Shown here one piece after another: positions 14,193 through 15,962 of a stretch of DNA of 15,962 nt (its first letter is position 1; each line of letters starts with the position of its first letter). A program made the position numbers and the translations under genes. A model generated the notes under the pieces. That model saw only the letters and a program-made list of their open reading frames with translations, made no database searches and had not been told where the DNA came from. The stretch spans positions 1-15,962 of the forward strand of contig PJAB01001251.1 in NCBI GenBank assembly GCA_002887195.1, in the 5' to 3' direction. This stretch comes from Chrysochromulina parva (Eukaryota > Haptophyta > Prymnesiales > Chrysochromulinaceae).

Positions 14193-15962
14193 TCAGAGGG
14201 GAGACGACCGTGCTCGGCTGGGGCGCCATCTGGCCTCTTCGCTTGGCGCTTGGCCGCCCGTGGCCCCCGCCCGGCGGCGCTCGTCGACAGCCTCTGGCCA
14301 ACCGTGAAACTCCTTTGCGAAGGGCGTGAAGTTATTCGGGCCGTAGCCAGCATGGAAGATAGCAAAGGCGATGACGTCAAATTGTGTGGCACGCTTGAGC
14401 AGCTCCTGCCGGTAGATGCGGGCAACCTGGTCGGCGGGATTCAAGAAGGCGCCGCAGCCAAAGGCGCTCAGAACGGCGTGCCGCACTCCATGCTCGATAA
14501 GCGTGTCGAGCTGTGCGGCGACGCGCCGCGCCGCCTCGTCGGCATCGAAGGCCTGATCTCCACGCAAATCGACCGCTGCGGCGCGCAGTTCATAGAAAGG
14601 GAAGACCTCATCATCAGCGAGCCATGGGTAGCCCAAATCGGCACGCGAGCTATCCTCAGGGCCACGGATGCACACGCGCGGTCTCGCCTTGTCCAGATAC
14701 ACGCGACCCTCGCCGCCGCTAATGAGCAACGTCATCTCTGCCGAGTACAAGGAGCGGCCGTCTGCACGGTAGCCGTCCATGACGCTGCGCTCCAGCGAGA
14801 AGTGGCAATCTGTTCTGCGAAACATGTTCTCTTCCTGGGCAACCATGCCGTGGGTGTAGCCGCCGCCCGGGCTGTACGCATTTGCCATGTTCAGGCTTGC
14901 GAATATCACGCCATACTCACGCGTCATCTCGAGGGTCACCTGGCCCCAGTCACCAGGCAAGACGCGCACCGCGCACGCGCCTTTCAATGATGGCGGCGGC
15001 GGCGGCGGCAGGCCAGCACGGGCATGGGCAGCATTTTGAGACCAACGCCGCAAGTTCTGTTGGGCAAGTTTGTGGTAGCACGCGGTGGGGCTGGCTTCTT
15101 CCAGACGCTCGAGACATTCAAGGAGCACACGCTGGCGTACGCCTTGGGCGCCGTGATAGACTTGCTCCCGAGACGGAAGAAGAACTCCAAACTCAAAGCG
15201 GCTGAGCTGCTTAGGCGTGGTGCCAAAGCCAGCTCCACTGACCGGCTCGTCTATGCCAATGGCTGCCACGCGTTGCGCAAGCTCGGCAACTGCGTTCGGA
15301 TTGGTGCCGCGCCATGGCCCTTCGGTTAGACACCAGTCCGTGACCGACGGGTGGAGCAGCGTCGCGAGCTTAGCCATATCCCTTCGAGTCAGCGCTGCGC
15401 GCGCTTCCGTCGACGATATGTTCACGGGTATCTCACGCCCAACGATGAAGTGCTCGGAAGATGCCCGGCTCTTCCGCATGCCGTCGAGGACTTCCTGCGT
15501 GAATCCGGGTCGACCCATCGTTATGTATCGTGAGTCGGCACACGCGTCGTTCCACTTGGAATACTTTGACACGTCGTCGGCGCCGTTCAAGTGCCAGACC
15601 ACAAAATCGAGGTGATCAAACTTGCGCTGCAGCCCTTGCAACCACTTGTGGAAGTCGACATCAGAGTGGATCCATGGGTACTCGGCTGTGGCGAGTTCAC
15701 AGAGCTTCAGCCGGTCGACTCTCGACATTGCCGCCTCGCCCTCGGAAGCGAGCTTCCTCGAGACATGCGAATCGTTGTTCACCGATATGAGCGCGACGCA
15801 TCCGTCAAAGACTTGGAACGCCTTGTCCGTGAGCGGAGTCGTCTTGCCCGTGAGGATCTCGTGGGCCTCGACGACGCTCTGCACATGACCAAGGGTGATT
15901 GGGCAGAGGCTCCCAAGGAAGTCTAGCACTGCTACTCTTTTGCCGCCTTGCGACGACAACGT
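14193..15962 (-). CDS. NMN adenylyltransferase-like / microbial PARG-like fusion (5' truncated)
   Basis: The frame is open to the right edge and its first codons are ACG and TTG, so the ATG lies outside the window; 589 codons are visible. Residue 1 is taken here as the codon at 15957-15959. Residues about 8-210 are a nucleotidyltransferase of the NMNAT/NadD fold: G16-S-L-C-P-I-T-L-G-H25 matches the GxFxPxTxGH ATP-binding signature, with RVDRLKLCELA and I181-S-S-T-E-A-R187 as the second signature. Residues about 245-555 match the microbial-type poly(ADP-ribose) glycohydrolase (DUF2263-type macrodomain) family: NMANAYSPGGG then Q375-E376-E377 (GGG-X7-QEE, the catalytic loop with E377), and LSAFGCGAFLNPADQVA. 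A short Pro6 run lies in the linker. NMNAT makes NAD+ from NMN and ATP; PARG releases ADP-ribose from poly(ADP-ribose). Both domains keep their key motifs, so a bifunctional NAD/ADP-ribose enzyme is inferred. Substrate choice of either half is not proven by sequence. The last 30 residues look disordered. Confidence 0.85.
   Translation of the reverse strand, partial: TLSSQGGKRVAVLDFLGSLCPITLGHVQSVVEAHEILTGKTTPLTDKAFQVFDGCVALISVNNDSHVSRKLASEGEAAMSRVDRLKLCELATAEYPWIHSDVDFHKWLQGLQRKFDHLDFVVWHLNGADDVSKYSKWNDACADSRYITMGRPGFTQEVLDGMRKSRASSEHFIVGREIPVNISSTEARAALTRRDMAKLATLLHPSVTDWCLTEGPWRGTNPNAVAELAQRVAAIGIDEPVSGAGFGTTPKQLSRFEFGVLLPSREQVYHGAQGVRQRVLLECLERLEEASPTACYHKLAQQNLRRWSQNAAHARAGLPPPPPPSLKGACAVRVLPGDWGQVTLEMTREYGVIFASLNMANAYSPGGGYTHGMVAQEENMFRRTDCHFSLERSVMDGYRADGRSLYSAEMTLLISGGEGRVYLDKARPRVCIRGPEDSSRADLGYPWLADDEVFPFYELRAAAVDLRGDQAFDADEAARRVAAQLDTLIEHGVRHAVLSAFGCGAFLNPADQVARIYRQELLKRATQFDVIAFAIFHAGYGPNNFTPFAKEFHGWPEAVDERRRAGATGGQAPSEEARWRPSRARSSPL

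Noticed and set aside
13715..14425. 236-codon minus-strand open frame across the 3' end of the NMNAT/PARG gene
   Set aside because: It overlaps the real gene in another frame and is His/Pro/Ser/Arg-rich without domain or motif.
1..15962. Bacterial origin of the window, suggested by SelU, microbial PARG and long open frames
   Set aside because: IQ, PH-like and EF-hand proteins, signal-plus-transit N-terminus, Kozak-like start contexts, long low-complexity tracts and absence of operon spacing or ribosome-binding sites all favour a eukaryote. The SelU-like and PARG genes may have bacterial ancestry, but show no obvious composition break by eye.
1..15962. tRNA, rRNA and telomere-like repeats
   Set aside because: I looked for T-arm/acceptor-type patterns, conserved rRNA blocks and TTAGGG-type arrays by eye in the intergenic regions and found none that held up. 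A covariance-model scan would be needed to be certain.

Overview
The window looks like nuclear DNA from a GC-rich, gene-dense eukaryotic alga. Eukaryotic signs are EF-hand, IQ-motif and PH-like signalling proteins, long low-complexity Pro/Ala/Glu-rich tracts, no bacterial ribosome-binding sites, and roughly 2 kb of uninterrupted single-exon gene per locus. One protein (6602-7549) starts with a hydrophobic signal-peptide-like segment followed by an Arg/Ala/Ser-rich stretch and carries a rubredoxin-like domain. That layout fits plastid targeting in an alga with a complex (secondary) plastid. A haptophyte, perhaps a compact-genome pavlovophyte, is my best guess, but it is an inference from style and not a database match.

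Layout, left to right. At the left edge is the 3' end of a plus-strand gene for a repeat-rich acidic protein (stop at 452). A 1.2 kb spacer without a convincing gene follows. Next comes a minus-strand gene (1659-2762) with a duplicated V-P-E-G-x-x-P-G motif, divergently paired over a 230 bp intergenic region with a plus-strand coiled-coil/EF-hand protein (2993-5410). A second 1.2 kb gene-free, CpG-rich spacer follows (5411-6601). From there to the right edge all five genes lie on the minus strand: a plastid rubredoxin-like membrane protein (6602-7549), an unrecognised 203-aa protein (7817-8428), an IQ/PH-like protein (8644-10845), a tRNA 2-selenouridine synthase-like protein with a TPR insert (11286-13439), and a 5'-truncated fusion of an NMN adenylyltransferase-like domain with a microbial-type poly(ADP-ribose) glycohydrolase domain (14193 to the edge).

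The genes do not form an obvious pathway. Two proteins suggest Ca2+/calmodulin signalling or cytoskeletal scaffolding (EF-hand; IQ plus PH-like). The two most notable are at the right end. One is a SelU/MnmH-like enzyme whose rhodanese and P-loop halves are split by about 265 residues holding three TPR-like repeats. The other is a single polypeptide joining an NAD-synthesis domain to an ADP-ribose-releasing domain. Both keep recognisable catalytic motifs and long open frames, so they look functional.

Starts: several open frames run upstream of the first ATG through non-ATG codons. I placed each start at the first in-frame ATG. I did not detect introns, but I cannot exclude short ones or upstream exons. 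No tRNA, rRNA or CRISPR was found.
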